Shown: positions 16,637-25,848, counted from the first letter of the stretch. The stretch: 64,000 nucleotides of DNA from CAVSJJ01 sp963728395 (GCA_963728395.1 CAVSJJ010000008.1:186001-250000); one strand, 5' to 3'. Program-made: numbers and translations. Notes: generated by a model from the letters alone, not told the origin.

Positions 16637-18853
16637 ATGGCCTCGATCATCTACACCCTCACCGACGAGGCGCCGCTGCTGGCGACGCACTCCTTCCTCC
16701 CGGTCATCGAGGCCTTCGCCTCCACCGCCGGCGTGGACGTCGAGACCCGCGACATCTCGCTCGCGGGCCGGATCATCGCCCTCTTCCCCGACCACCTCAC
16801 CGAGGAGCAGCGGACCGGCGACGCCCTGACCGAGCTCGGCGAGCTGGCCCGGACACCCGAGGCGAACATCATCAAGCTGCCGAACATCTCGGCGTCGATG
16901 CCGCAGCTCAAGGCCGCCATCGCCGAGCTCCGGGCGCAGGGCTACGCCCTGCCGGACTACCCCGACGAGCCGAGCACCGACGAGGAGAAGGAGATCCGGG
17001 CCCGCTACGACCGGGTCAAGGGCAGCGCGGTCAACCCCGTGCTGCGCGAGGGCAACTCCGACCGGCGCGCCCCGGACGCGGTGAAGAACTACGCCCGCAG
17101 CCACCCGCACTCGATGGGTGCGTGGAGCGCCGACTCCCGGACGAACGTCGCGACGATGGCCGCCGAGGACTTCCGCGCCAACGAGCGCTCCGTCGTCCTG
17201 CCCGCCGACGACACGCTGACCATCCGCCACGTCGCCACCGACGGGACGAGGACCGTCCTCAGGGAGAGCCTCCCGGTTCTGCAGGGCGAGGTCGTCGACG
17301 CCACCGTCATGCGGGCCGCCGCGCTCGAGGACTTCCTCCGCGCCCAGATCGCCCGGGCCGCGCAGGAGGGAGTGCTGTTCTCGGTCCACCTCAAGGCCAC
17401 GATGATGAAGGTCTCGGACCCGATCATCTTCGGCCACGTCGTCCGGGCGTTCTTCCCTGATGTCTTCGCGGCATACGGCTCCGACCTCGCCGCCGCGGGC
17501 CTGTCCCCGAACAACGGCCTCGGCGGCATCCTCGCCGGGCTCGACGCCCTTCCCAACGGCGCCGAGATCAAGGCAGCGTTCGAGAAGGGGCTCGCCGAGG
17601 GCCCGAGGCTCGCGATGGTCAACTCCGACAAGGGGATCACCAACCTCCACGTCCCGAGCGACATCATCGTCGACGCGTCGATGCCGGCGATGATCCGCAC
17701 CTCCGGCCACATGTGGGGCCCGGACGGCGAGGAGGCGGACACCCTGGCAGTCATCCCCGACAGCTCGTATGCCGGGGTCTACCAGGCTGTCATCGAGGAC
17801 TGCCGCGCGCACGGCGCCTTCGACCCGACGACGATGGGGTCGGTCCCCAACGTCGGCCTCATGGCGCAGAAGGCCGAGGAGTACGGCAGCCACGACAAGA
17901 CGTTCGAGATGGCGGCCGACGGCCGGGTCGAGGTCGTCAACGCCGCCGGCGACGTCCTCCTCGAGCACGACGTGGCGGCGGGCGACATCTGGCGGGCCTG
18001 CCAGACCAAGGACGACCCGATCCGCGACTGGGTCAAGCTCGCCGTCGGCCGGGCCCGCGCGACCGGGACCCCTGCCGTCTTCTGGCTCGACCCCGAGCGG
18101 GCCCACGACCGCGTCATCGCCGACAAGGTCCGGGACTATCTCTCCGAGCACGACACCGACGGCCTCAGCATCGAGATCATGTCTCCCGTCGAGGCGGCTC
18201 GCCTCTCGGTCGAGCGGATCCGCCGGGGCGAGGACACGATCTCGGTCACCGGCAACGTCCTGCGCGACTACCTCACCGACCTCTTCCCGATCCTCGAGGT
18301 CGGCACGAGCGCCAAGATGCTCTCGGTCGTGCCGCTCATGAACGGCGGCGGCCTCTTCGAGACCGGTGCGGGCGGCTCGGCCCCCAAGCACGTCCAGCAG
18401 CTCGTCGCCGAGAACTACCTGAGGTGGGACAGCCTCGGCGAGTTCCTTGCCCTCGCCGAGAGCCTGCGCCACGAGGCGGAGGCCTTCGACAACGCCCGGG
18501 CCCGTCTCCTCGGCGCCGCGCTCGACAAGGCCACCGAGACGCTGCTCAACGAGAACAAGTCGCCGGCCCGGAAGGTCGGCCAGATCGACAACCGCGGCAG
18601 CCACTTCTACCTCGCGCTCTACTGGGCGCAGGAGCTGGCGAGGCAGACCGAGGACCCGGCGCTCGCCGAGGCGTTCGCCCCGATCGCCGCCGACCTCACC
18701 GAGGGCGAGGAGACGATCGCGGCCGACCTCATCGGCGTCCAGGGCTCGCCGGCCGACATCGGTGGCTACTACCGACCAGATCCGGACAAGACGGTGGCGG
18801 TCATGCGTCCGTCCGCCCGGTTCAACGAGATCCTCGCGGCGCTCGCCCGCTGA
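16637..18853 (+). CDS. icd: Isocitrate dehydrogenase, monomeric NADP-dependent type
   Basis: Oxidatively decarboxylates isocitrate to 2-oxoglutarate, yielding NADPH. At 738 residues it belongs to the monomeric class (about 740), unrelated in length to the 400-residue dimeric enzymes. Characteristic stretches: IIYTLTDEAPLLATHSFLPV at the start, IKLPNISASMPQLKAAI near 78-94, substrate Ser/Asn region GNSDRRAP near 140, DKGITNLHVPSDIIVDASMP near 336-355, and SVVPLMNGGGLFETGAGGS near 563. The start at 16637 follows GAGGAG after 12 bases; an ATG at 16626 is out of frame. A dedicated operator lies upstream (16562-16581). The second 79-bp repeat follows the stop by 21 bp. Together with mdh and sucCD the window holds three TCA-cycle steps at separate loci. 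Confidence 0.96.
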   Translation: MASIIYTLTDEAPLLATHSFLPVIEAFASTAGVDVETRDISLAGRIIALFPDHLTEEQRTGDALTELGELARTPEANIIKLPNISASMPQLKAAIAELRAQGYALPDYPDEPSTDEEKEIRARYDRVKGSAVNPVLREGNSDRRAPDAVKNYARSHPHSMGAWSADSRTNVATMAAEDFRANERSVVLPADDTLTIRHVATDGTRTVLRESLPVLQGEVVDATVMRAAALEDFLRAQIARAAQEGVLFSVHLKATMMKVSDPIIFGHVVRAFFPDVFAAYGSDLAAAGLSPNNGLGGILAGLDALPNGAEIKAAFEKGLAEGPRLAMVNSDKGITNLHVPSDIIVDASMPAMIRTSGHMWGPDGEEADTLAVIPDSSYAGVYQAVIEDCRAHGAFDPTTMGSVPNVGLMAQKAEEYGSHDKTFEMAADGRVEVVNAAGDVLLEHDVAAGDIWRACQTKDDPIRDWVKLAVGRARATGTPAVFWLDPERAHDRVIADKVRDYLSEHDTDGLSIEIMSPVEAARLSVERIRRGEDTISVTGNVLRDYLTDLFPILEVGTSAKMLSVVPLMNGGGLFETGAGGSAPKHVQQLVAENYLRWDSLGEFLALAESLRHEAEAFDNARARLLGAALDKATETLLNENKSPARKVGQIDNRGSHFYLALYWAQELARQTEDPALAEAFAPIAADLTEGEETIAADLIGVQGSPADIGGYYRPDPDKTVAVMRPSARFNEILAALAR

Positions 18854-18874
18854 CCGGCTCGGCCGGCTCGCCGC

Positions 18875-18953
18875 TCGACGGACAGGTTGCTGCCGGACGG
18901 GGGTGTTGCAACACCCCCGTCCGGCACGAACCTCTGCTAGCAGAGGTTCGTGC
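18875..18953. repeat. 79-bp bipartite palindromic repeat, copy 2
   Basis: Bases 18883-18932 form the 50-bp palindrome with 25-bp arms and only two mismatches. Here the second palindrome is extended to a perfect 36 bp (18920-18955, centred on GCTAGC), because the CCGGCACGAA segment pairs with TTCGTGCCGG. The segment CGGCACGAACCT belongs to both structures, so they exclude each other. It lies between icd and the multicopper oxidase gene (same strand). Confidence 0.88.
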
Positions 18954-19199
18954 CGGGGGCGGGAGGTCCGGGCGGTGAGCGAAATGCGCGAATTATGCGA
19001 ATTGGGTTGGGGCAGTTCGCTCTTCGTTTGTGCTCAGAGGCGCCCGTAGCGACATATCGTAAAGGGTTCACCCTTTTCACAGCGGACTCCCAGCGGCTAC
19101 ATTCCTGAGCGGAGAAGCCCCGGGCCGAGGAAGACGGCCCGGGAGCGGATACGGGGAAGCGCTGAACCCTGGTGGGACAGGGAGAGGTGGGGGTTCATC
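18954..19199 (+). promoter_or_regulatory. Upstream region of the multicopper oxidase gene
   Basis: This unusually AT-rich leader (for this genome) has a -10 TACATT (19098-19103), a -35-like TTTCAC (19075-19080) with 17-bp spacing, and the inverted repeat AAAGGG-TTCA-CCCTTT (19061-19076) overlapping the -35, a plausible repressor site. A possible 24-codon reading frame (GTG 18975 to stop 19049, GGGAGG eight bases before; peptide VSEMRELCELGWGSSLFVCA plus four residues) lies upstream of the promoter. Evidence that it is translated is weak. Confidence 0.5.
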
Positions 19200-21344
19200 A
19201 TGGACGTCTCGCGACGCCTTTTTCTCAAGTACACGGGCGCCACGGCGCTCACCGTCTTCGCGGTCGACGCGCTCGGGGTCCCCCGGGCCGTGGCGAGCAT
19301 CCCGGGTGGGACGCTCGACCCGGAGACGATCGACAAGTTCCGTACCGCGATGCTCGTGCCGCCGGAGATGCCGAAGTCCGCGACGCTGCACCATCGGGGA
19401 CGTCCGATCGACTACTACGAGATCTCGATGCGGCAGTTCCCGCAACAGATCCTGCCCGAGGGAATGCCGCCGACGACGGTGTGGGGCTACGGACCGCTGC
19501 CGGTCATCGCCTCGGGCATGCCACGCCACCATGCCCCGTCCTACACGATCGAGACCCGGCACGGCCGGACGACCCGGGTGAAGTGGGTCAACGAGCTCGT
19601 CGACCATCGTGGGCGCTACCTCCCGCATCTGCTGCCGATCGACCCGACCCTGCACTGGGCGAACCCGGGCCGGGAGGCGGACGCGGCCGGCGTCGAGCGC
19701 ACCGACTCCAGGCCGGCATACACCGGGAAGCACTACGTCCGGCCCGAGGACTTCGAGGACCCGCAGACGCAGTACACGCTCTACACCGGCCCGGTGCCGC
19801 TCGTCACGCACGTCCACGGCGCCATGGGCGTCGGCGACGAGAGCGACGGCTACACCGAGGCCTGGTACCTGCCCGCCGCCACGAACCTCCCACCGCAGCT
19901 GTCCACCCGCGGCCGCTGGTACGACTACTTCGAGGCCAAGGCGCTCGACCGGTTCGGCGAGAGCTGGGGGCCGGGGTACGCGATGTTCCAGTACCCGAAC
20001 GACAACCGCGCCTCGACCCTCTGGTACCACGACCACGCGCTCGGGATGACCCGGACCAACGTGTATGCCGGTCCCGCCGGCTTCTACCTCGTGCGCGGCG
20101 GGCCCGGCAGCGAGCGCGACATCGTCGACACCCGCACCGGCTTCCGGGCCACGCTGCCCGGCCCCCGGCCGAAGGCGAACCCCGGCAAGCCCAAGCGCTA
20201 TCGCGAGGTGCCGATCGTCGTGCAGGATCGGTCCTTCAACGCCGACGGGTCCTTGTTCTACCCCGACACCCGGGCCTTCTTCGACGAGTATGCCGGCCCC
20301 TTCGTGCCGGAGTCGCCGCTGCCGCCGGCCTGGAACCCGGAGTTCTTCGGCAACACGCTCATCGTCAACGGCAACACGTGGCCGGTCCACGAGGTCGACG
20401 CCAAGCGACACCGTTTCCGGTTCCTCAACGGATGCCAGGCCCGGTTCCTCATCCTCGACTTCTCGGGTATCCCGGGCATCGACGTCTGGCAGATCGGCTC
20501 CGACGGCGGCCTCTTGCCGGAGGCGGTGGGCATCAGCAGGGACCATGGCGGCCGCGTCATCCTCGGCCCGGCCGAGCGCGCCGACCTCATCGTCGACTTC
20601 GCCCACGTCCCCCGCGGCATGCACGTCCTGCGCAACGTCGGCCCGGACGAGCCGTTCGGCGGCGGAGAGCCGGACGCAGACTTCGACATCGCCGATCCGG
20701 ACACGACCGGCCAGGTCATGGCGTTCAAGGTCGTTCGGGCGGGTAAGGCCGACCGGACGACGCCGCCGGAGTTCATGCGGCTGCCCTCCCCCGCGGTCAT
20801 CCCCCCGAGCGGGACCGTCCGTCGGGTGGCCCTCCTCGAGCACGCCCACGAGTTCCCCGGCGGCGGGGACGGGCCCGCGGCCGCGCTGCTCGGCGTCATC
20901 GAGGGCGACCCGTCCCTCGGCCCGGCGCCCGCCTCCGCGCGGATGTGGATGGAGCCGCTCACCGAGGTCCCGGCCGTCGGGGCGAGCGAGACGTGGGAGA
21001 TCTACAACCTCACCGCCGACGCCCATCCGATCCACCTGCACGAGGTGTCGTTCGAGATCGCCGGTCGCCAGTCGATCATCGTCGACGAGGGGACCGTCGA
21101 GATCGCGCCGGGGACCGCGGTGGTCCCGCCGCGCCCGTCCGAGACGGGACGCAAGGACACCGTCATCGCCGAGCCGGAGCAGGTGACCCGGATCCGGGCC
21201 CACTTCCGCACCGCGGGGCGCTACGTCTGGCATTGCCACATCCTCGAGCACGAGGACAACGAGATGATGCGGCCGTTCCAGGTCGGGCCGCTCGACCCGG
21301 ATGCGCCGGATGCCGGCGACGGACCCATGCCACCGATGCCCTGA
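19200..21344 (+). CDS. Multicopper oxidase, CotA/bilirubin-oxidase type, Tat-exported
   Basis: A four-copper oxidase that couples one-electron oxidation of phenols, bilirubin-like compounds or metals to reduction of oxygen to water. It has 714 residues. SRRLFLKYTG at 4-13 is a twin-arginine signal, so the folded holoenzyme is exported. All four copper-binding segments are intact: HVHG at 204-207, WYHDHALG at 275-282, HPIHLH near 610, and HCHILEHEDNEMM at 678-690 (type 1 copper with axial Met). These spacings match spore coat protein A-like laccases. The tail is Asp/Pro-rich. It has its own promoter with an operator-like hairpin and is followed by the third 79-bp repeat. The physiological substrate is unknown. 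Confidence 0.93.
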   Translation: MDVSRRLFLKYTGATALTVFAVDALGVPRAVASIPGGTLDPETIDKFRTAMLVPPEMPKSATLHHRGRPIDYYEISMRQFPQQILPEGMPPTTVWGYGPLPVIASGMPRHHAPSYTIETRHGRTTRVKWVNELVDHRGRYLPHLLPIDPTLHWANPGREADAAGVERTDSRPAYTGKHYVRPEDFEDPQTQYTLYTGPVPLVTHVHGAMGVGDESDGYTEAWYLPAATNLPPQLSTRGRWYDYFEAKALDRFGESWGPGYAMFQYPNDNRASTLWYHDHALGMTRTNVYAGPAGFYLVRGGPGSERDIVDTRTGFRATLPGPRPKANPGKPKRYREVPIVVQDRSFNADGSLFYPDTRAFFDEYAGPFVPESPLPPAWNPEFFGNTLIVNGNTWPVHEVDAKRHRFRFLNGCQARFLILDFSGIPGIDVWQIGSDGGLLPEAVGISRDHGGRVILGPAERADLIVDFAHVPRGMHVLRNVGPDEPFGGGEPDADFDIADPDTTGQVMAFKVVRAGKADRTTPPEFMRLPSPAVIPPSGTVRRVALLEHAHEFPGGGDGPAAALLGVIEGDPSLGPAPASARMWMEPLTEVPAVGASETWEIYNLTADAHPIHLHEVSFEIAGRQSIIVDEGTVEIAPGTAVVPPRPSETGRKDTVIAEPEQVTRIRAHFRTAGRYVWHCHILEHEDNEMMRPFQVGPLDPDAPDAGDGPMPPMP

Positions 21345-21359
21345 GCCCGACCGCTCGCC

Positions 21360-21438
21360 TCGACGGACAGGTTGCTGCAGGACGGGGGTGTTGCAACATC
21401 CCCGTCCTGCAGCAACCTCTGCTAGCAGAGGTTCGTGC
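21360..21438. repeat. 79-bp bipartite palindromic repeat, copy 3
   Basis: The most perfect first palindrome of the family: 21369-21418 pairs fully over 25-bp arms except one G-T pair beside the TGTTGCAACA centre. The perfect AACCTCTGCTAGCAGAGGTT follows, sharing AACCT. It sits 16 bp after the multicopper oxidase stop and 22 bp before the stop of the convergent cupin gene. Copies 2 and 3 also share the GC-rich bases after the element (CGGGGGCGGG). Confidence 0.88.
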
Positions 21439-21460
21439 CGGGGGCGGGGTGGGCGGGCGC

Positions 21461-21868
21461 TCAGTGGTGCTCGGCGGCGTCGGCCTCCGCCTTCGTCGGG
21501 TGGACCGTTCCGTGCGGGTGCTCCGGCGGGGCGTAGATCGAGTAGACCTTGAGCGGCTCGTCGCCGACGTTGGTGAGGTTGTGCCAGGACCCGGCCGGGA
21601 CGAAGACGGCCCAGTCGGCGCCGACGGTCTCGTCGAACGTCAGCTCGTCCGCGGCGGGGCCCATCTGGACCCGGGCACTTCCCGCCTCGACGCGCAGGAA
21701 CTGGTCGTGGTCGCCGTGGACCTCGAGGCCGATGTCATGGCCGGGCTGGATCGCCATGACGGTGAGCTGGAGGTTCGAGCCGGTCCAGACCGTCGTGCGG
21801 TAGGCGTCGTTGTCGAGGGTGGCGCTCTCGATGTCGATGACGAACGGCGCGGGCCCTTGGTCGGTCAC
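21461..21868 (-). CDS. Cupin-domain protein
   Basis: A 135-residue single-domain cupin. Motif 1 is GHDIGLEVHGDHDQFLRVEAG (His47, His51, His54 and a Glu/Gln position suited to metal binding, about 43-63), and motif 2 is PAGSWHNLTNVG with the last metal His (about 91-102). Small cupins of this type are often dioxygenase- or isomerase-like or act as sugar/metal sensors; no substrate is clear. The GTG start at 21868 has a strong GGAGGAG six bases upstream. A short palindrome GGGACTAGAGTCCC (21906-21919), containing a TAGAGT -10, lies in its promoter region. The C-terminus is His-rich. It is convergent with the multicopper oxidase gene. Confidence 0.88.
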   Translation of the reverse strand: MTDQGPAPFVIDIESATLDNDAYRTTVWTGSNLQLTVMAIQPGHDIGLEVHGDHDQFLRVEAGSARVQMGPAADELTFDETVGADWAVFVPAGSWHNLTNVGDEPLKVYSIYAPPEHPHGTVHPTKAEADAAEHH

Positions 21869-22031
21869 GATGCACTCCTCCGGGTCGTGGTTCCCTGCCC
21901 CACCCGGGACTCTAGTCCCGCCAGGGCCGCGCCTCCCCTGCGCCGTGGGGCGCGACACCTCCGGCGGCTGCGGCGCGCCGATCCCCGCCGCGACGCGCGG
22001 CGGTGGGCCCGACCGCATCGGACGGGCAGCG

Positions 22032-22436
22032 TCAGAGGGCCCGCATCCGGTTGTTGCGAGCCTGGTGCTCGACCTCGGCCAGGCCGAGCTCCTCGAGCAG
22101 CGGCGGGAGGTACATCCCGACCCGGCCCCGGTAGCCCTTGCGCAGGCCGTACCACCCGCCGACCGGGTTGTCCGGCGACCGGCCCCACGCCTCGACGGTG
22201 CCGTCCTTGGCGCTCGCCCTCTCGTCGGCCGCCCCCAGCAGGACCCAGTCGCCGACCTCCCGCAGCCAGGCATGGAGGTCCTCGACGACCCGGGCGTCGT
22301 AGTACAGGGTCGTCGGGCCGACCTGACAGACCAGGCGGGGCGGGTCGGCCTCCTCGTCGCGCCACAGCTCATAGCCCGAGGACCCGGGAGGGGTCGTGAG
22401 CCGCCAGGGGTCCTCGTGCGTGCCGCTGCCACTCAT
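22032..22436 (-). CDS. Conserved hypothetical protein, small soluble
   Basis: 134 residues from the ATG at 22436; six more codons are possible from 22454. No membrane segment is present. It is rich in Trp, Gly and Tyr, with stretches such as HEDPWRLTTPPGSSGYELWR, GDWVLLGAADE, VEAWGRSPDNPVGGWYGLRK and YLPPLLEELGLAEVEHQARN that look conserved-domain-like. I recognise the general look of an actinobacterial family of unknown function but cannot assign a role. Its neighbours (cupin downstream, ceramidase-like gene upstream) give no clear functional clue. Confidence 0.7.
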   Translation of the reverse strand: MSGSGTHEDPWRLTTPPGSSGYELWRDEEADPPRLVCQVGPTTLYYDARVVEDLHAWLREVGDWVLLGAADERASAKDGTVEAWGRSPDNPVGGWYGLRKGYRGRVGMYLPPLLEELGLAEVEHQARNNRMRAL

Positions 22437-22541
22437 CCGGGGCCTCCTCGCCAACCCGATGGCGCCGTTGCCATGAGATGCCGAGCAGCCTAGCCAGCGG
22501 CCGGGTGCGGCGGGGTCCGGCGGCCGCCCCCATCCGGCGAC

Positions 22542-23330
22542 CTAGCGGGCCTCGGCGGCGTAGTGCCGGAACAGCAGGTATGCCGCGAGCGAGTCGAGCA
22601 GGTGCCATGCGGCGTGGCCCTGGAGGAGCGAGAGCGGGTGGCACCACGCCGACCCGGTCTGGGCCGGGTTCCAGATCGCGAAGGCCAGCAGCAGCGTGCC
22701 GACGGAGGCGACGCCCCACCGCCAGTCCTGAGCCGGGTCGCCACGACGCCACAGCGCGACCTCGACGGCGACGGCCGCGAGGATCGTCAGCCCGAAGGCG
22801 AGGTTGCCCGCGTGGTGGACGACGGGGACGTGCTCCCCGAGGTTCTCGGCCAGCTCGCTCGCGGCGAGGACGACGGCGTACCCGCCGATGAGCCAGGCCG
22901 GGCCCCCGCGGACCCAGCGCTGCACGGCATACGCGAGGGCGAAGCCGGCGACGAGGAACATGCTCAGCATGTCGAGCCGGCCACCGAGCTCGCTCTGGGT
23001 CGCGTGCATCGCCGCGCTCGCTGGACCGAGGAGGACGACGACGACGGCATACCCGGTCGCGAGCCCCGGCCAGCGGCCGAGGATGCCACCGAGCCGGGAG
23101 CGGTCCGCGGCATACGCGGCGACGGCGAGGCCGGCGAGGACGAAGCCGAGGTTGGACGCCGTGTTGGCCGGCTGCTTCACCCATCCCGGCCGCGCGGCCT
23201 CGCAGAAGCCGTCTCCCCGGCCGACGTCGGCCCCGAGCCAGCCCCACCGGGCGGCGGCGAGCAGCAGCCCGACCGAGACGACGGCGACGGCGCCGGTGAC
23301 GGCGAGCGGACCGAGGTCGCGACGGGGCAT
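22542..23330 (-). CDS. Ceramidase-like (CREST superfamily) membrane protein
   Basis: 262 residues with about seven hydrophobic segments. The family's catalytic framework is visible: GFCEAARPGWVKQPANTASN near 31-50 (Glu, Trp and Asn of the N-terminal motif), MHATQSELGGRLDMLSMF near 94-111 (His and Asp), and WCHPLSLLQGHAAWHLLDS near 228-246 (three His for zinc). Alkaline ceramidase-fold proteins hydrolyse amide-linked lipids; the natural substrate in bacteria without sphingolipids is not established. The ATG at 23330 follows TACAGT by exactly six bases with no Shine-Dalgarno, a likely leaderless gene. It is divergent from mdh. Confidence 0.82.
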   Translation of the reverse strand: MPRRDLGPLAVTGAVAVVSVGLLLAAARWGWLGADVGRGDGFCEAARPGWVKQPANTASNLGFVLAGLAVAAYAADRSRLGGILGRWPGLATGYAVVVVLLGPASAAMHATQSELGGRLDMLSMFLVAGFALAYAVQRWVRGGPAWLIGGYAVVLAASELAENLGEHVPVVHHAGNLAFGLTILAAVAVEVALWRRGDPAQDWRWGVASVGTLLLAFAIWNPAQTGSAWCHPLSLLQGHAAWHLLDSLAAYLLFRHYAAEAR

Positions 23331-23545
23331 GCCCGGACTGTATTCCGTTCCCCGGCGGCCCCCGGCGGGTGCTCGCGGAACCGACCGGGAGACCGGACGC
23401 CGACGCGAGCACTCGTCCCCCCGACCGCTCGCCGCCACCGCGGCCGCGCTCGGCCCGGGTCACCCGCTCCCGGCTGCGGGGGGTCGGCGCACCGCTGCTA
23501 CCGTCGGAGCGACCACCCTCTCCTCCCGACAAAGGGGTAACCAGC

Positions 23546-24535
23546 GTGAGCACCTCTCCCGTCAAGGTGGCCGTGACCGGCGCGGCCGGCCAGATCGGCT
23601 ACAGCCTGTTGTTCCGCATCGCCAGCGGCGCGATGCTCGGGGCGGACACCCCCGTCGAGCTGCGCCTGCTCGAGATCACCCCCGCACTGAAGGCCCTCGA
23701 GGGCGTCGTCATGGAGCTCGAGGACTGCGCCTTCCCGACCCTCGCCGGCGTCGAGATCGGCGACGACCCGATGACCGTCTTCGACGGCGTCAACCACGCT
23801 CTCCTCGTCGGCGCCCGCCCGCGTGGGCCGGGGATGGAGCGTGGCGACCTCCTCGAGGCCAACGGCGGGATCTTCGCCCCACAGGGCAAGGCGCTGAACG
23901 AGGTCGCGGCGGACGACGTCCGGGTCACCGTGACGGGCAACCCCGCCAACACGAACGCGCTCATCGCGATGAGCAACGCCCCGGACATCCCCACCGAGCG
24001 GTTCTCGGCCCTCACCCGCCTGGACCACAACCGGGCCATCAGCCAGCTCGCCGCCAAGCTCTCGGTGCCGGTGACCGAGATCCGCCGGATGACGATCTGG
24101 GGGAACCACTCCGCGACGCAGTACCCCGACCTCTTCCACGCCGAGGTCTCCGGCCGCAACGCCGCCGAGGCGGTCGGTGACCAGGACTGGCTCGAGCACA
24201 CCTTCATCCCCACCGTGGCCAAGCGTGGCGCCGCGATCATCGAGGCCCGCGGGTCCTCCTCCGCCGCCTCTGCCGCGAACGCGACGATCGACCACGCGCG
24301 GACGTGGGTCGAGGGCACCGCCGAGGGCGACTGGGTCTCGATGTCGGTCCGCTCCGACGGCTCCTACGGCGTCCCGGAGGGCCTCATGTCCTCCTTCCCG
24401 GTCACCGTCACGGGCGGCGCCTGGGAGATCGTCCAGGGCCTGGAGATCGACGACTTCTCGCGGGGGAGGATCGACGCCTCCGTCGCCGAGCTCGCCGACG
24501 AGCGCGAGGCGGTCAAGGGCCTCGGCCTCATCTGA
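23546..24535 (+). CDS. mdh: Malate dehydrogenase
   Basis: NAD-dependent oxidation of malate to oxaloacetate in the TCA cycle. 329 residues from GTG 23546, with AAAGGGG upstream as ribosome site; an open frame further upstream is not conserved. TGAAGQIGYSLLF at about 10-22 is the NAD-binding loop. ARPRGPGMERGDLL near 92 carries substrate arginines in the mobile loop; NPANTNALIA near 132, LDHNRAISQLA near 160 and WGNHSATQYPD near 187 (catalytic His) follow. This is the cytosolic-type MDH of about 330 residues common in actinobacteria. A strong bidirectional hairpin follows the stop. Confidence 0.96.
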   Translation: MSTSPVKVAVTGAAGQIGYSLLFRIASGAMLGADTPVELRLLEITPALKALEGVVMELEDCAFPTLAGVEIGDDPMTVFDGVNHALLVGARPRGPGMERGDLLEANGGIFAPQGKALNEVAADDVRVTVTGNPANTNALIAMSNAPDIPTERFSALTRLDHNRAISQLAAKLSVPVTEIRRMTIWGNHSATQYPDLFHAEVSGRNAAEAVGDQDWLEHTFIPTVAKRGAAIIEARGSSSAASAANATIDHARTWVEGTAEGDWVSMSVRSDGSYGVPEGLMSSFPVTVTGGAWEIVQGLEIDDFSRGRIDASVAELADEREAVKGLGLI

Positions 24536-24560
24536 GGCCGCGCCGACCTCGGGTCGAGGA

Positions 24561-24596
24561 CGAGGCGGGCGGGACGAGGGCGTCCCGCCCGCCTCG
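24561..24596. terminator. Bidirectional terminator-like hairpin between mdh and the DUF3017 gene
   Basis: Perfect 16-bp arms (CGAGGCGGGCGGGACG and its complement) separated by a 4-base AGGG loop, between convergent genes. There is no U-tract, as is common for GC-rich actinobacteria. Function is inferred from symmetry and location. Confidence 0.75.
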
Positions 24597-24652
24597 CGGC
24601 ATCCCCGGGTCGATGTCCCGGGCGATCGGCGCCGCGAAGGGTCGGCTCGACG

Positions 24653-24964
24653 TCAGCTGAGTGGCAGCAGGTTGAGGGTGAAGCCGACGCCGAGCACCGC
24701 CGCGGCGGCCGCGACGAGGATGAGGATGTCGAGCCACTTCGAGCGGACGGCGATCGCGCCCACCGCCCGGGACGGCAGGACGAGGCGGATGGCGGCAGCG
24801 AGGAGGAGCGTCCCGCCCATCACGGCCGTCCCGCGCAGCAGGTGGGTCGAGGCCATGAGGACGAGCGAGACGACGAGCCCGGCCGCGAGGAGCCACCACC
24901 ACCGCAGTGCTCCCGCCGACGGCGCCGCCGGCTTCGGGGACTTCGCCGGCCTGCCGGAGCTCAC
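24653..24964 (-). CDS. DUF3017-type small membrane protein
   Basis: 103 residues from GTG 24964, with three hydrophobic segments (about 22-41, 46-66 and 76-97) after a short Lys/Pro-rich N-terminus (SSGRPAKSPKPAAPS). The GTG start overlaps the folD stop by four bases (GTGA), so it is translationally coupled to folD. A DUF3017 protein directly after folD is a recurrent arrangement in actinobacteria. Function is unknown. The much longer open frame upstream is the folD gene read in another frame. Confidence 0.82.
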   Translation of the reverse strand: MSSGRPAKSPKPAAPSAGALRWWWLLAAGLVVSLVLMASTHLLRGTAVMGGTLLLAAAIRLVLPSRAVGAIAVRSKWLDILILVAAAAAVLGVGFTLNLLPLS

Positions 24965-25848
24965 GTCGCGGGTGCCCGCTCGGCCAGCCCGTGCTCGGCG
25001 GCCGCGACAACGTTGGACAGGAGCATCGCCCGGGTCATCGGGCCCACGCCGCCGGGGTTGGGGCTGACGAACCCGGCCACCTCGGCGACCTCGGGCGCGA
25101 CGTCGCCCGCGACCCGCGAGCGCCCGTCCGGGCCGACGACCCGGCTCACCCCTACGTCGAGGACGGCGGCGCCGGGCCTGACCATGTCGGCGGTGATGAT
25201 GCCCGGCACACCGGCGGCGGCCACGACGATGTCGCCCTGGCGGACCTCGGCGGCCAGGTCGCGGGTTCCGGTGTGGCAGAGCGTCACCGTGGCGTTCTCG
25301 GAGCGCCGGGTGAGGATGAGACCGAGCGGCCGGCCGACGGTGATGCCGCGGCCGACGACGACCACCTTGGCCCCGGCGATCGGCACGTCGTAGCGGCGCA
25401 GCAGCTCGACACAGCCCACGGGGGTGCACGGCAGCGGCGCCGGCTCGCCGAGGACGAGCCAGCCGAGGTTTCTCGGGTGCAGGCCATCGACGTCCTTGGC
25501 GGGGTCGACCGCCGAGAGGATCGCGTTCTCGTCCAGGCCGGTCGGCTGCTGGACGATGAAGCCCGTACAGGCTGGGTCCTCGTTGAGCTCGCGGACGACG
25601 GCGAGGACGTCCTCGAGGCTGGAGTCGGCGGGCAGGTCGCGTCGGAGGCTCGCGATGCCGATCTCGGCACAGTCCCGGTGCTTGGCGCCGACGTACCACC
25701 GCGAACCGGGGTCGTCGCCGACGAGGACGGTGCCCAGACCCGGGGTGACCCCCTGCTCGGCGAGCGCGGCCACCCGAGCCGTCAGCTCCGCCTTGATGGT
25801 GTCGAGGATCGCCTTGCCGTCGAGGGTCGTCGCCGTCACGGGCGACAT
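24961..25848 (-). CDS. folD: Bifunctional methylenetetrahydrofolate dehydrogenase/cyclohydrolase
   Basis: Interconverts 5,10-methylene-, methenyl- and 10-formyl-THF, supplying one-carbon units for the purine enzymes encoded nearby (purN, purH). It has 295 residues. YVGAKHRDCAEIGI near 52-65 holds the catalytic Tyr and Lys; CTGFIVQQPTGLD near 93, DVDGLHPRN near 118, and the NADP-binding VVVVGRGITVGRPLGLIL near 162-179 follow. The C-terminal PNPGGVGPMTRAMLL near 268 is the second signature. A degenerate -10 (CAGCGT) lies six bases before the ATG. Confidence 0.95.
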   Translation of the reverse strand: MSPVTATTLDGKAILDTIKAELTARVAALAEQGVTPGLGTVLVGDDPGSRWYVGAKHRDCAEIGIASLRRDLPADSSLEDVLAVVRELNEDPACTGFIVQQPTGLDENAILSAVDPAKDVDGLHPRNLGWLVLGEPAPLPCTPVGCVELLRRYDVPIAGAKVVVVGRGITVGRPLGLILTRRSENATVTLCHTGTRDLAAEVRQGDIVVAAAGVPGIITADMVRPGAAVLDVGVSRVVGPDGRSRVAGDVAPEVAEVAGFVSPNPGGVGPMTRAMLLSNVVAAAEHGLAERAPAT

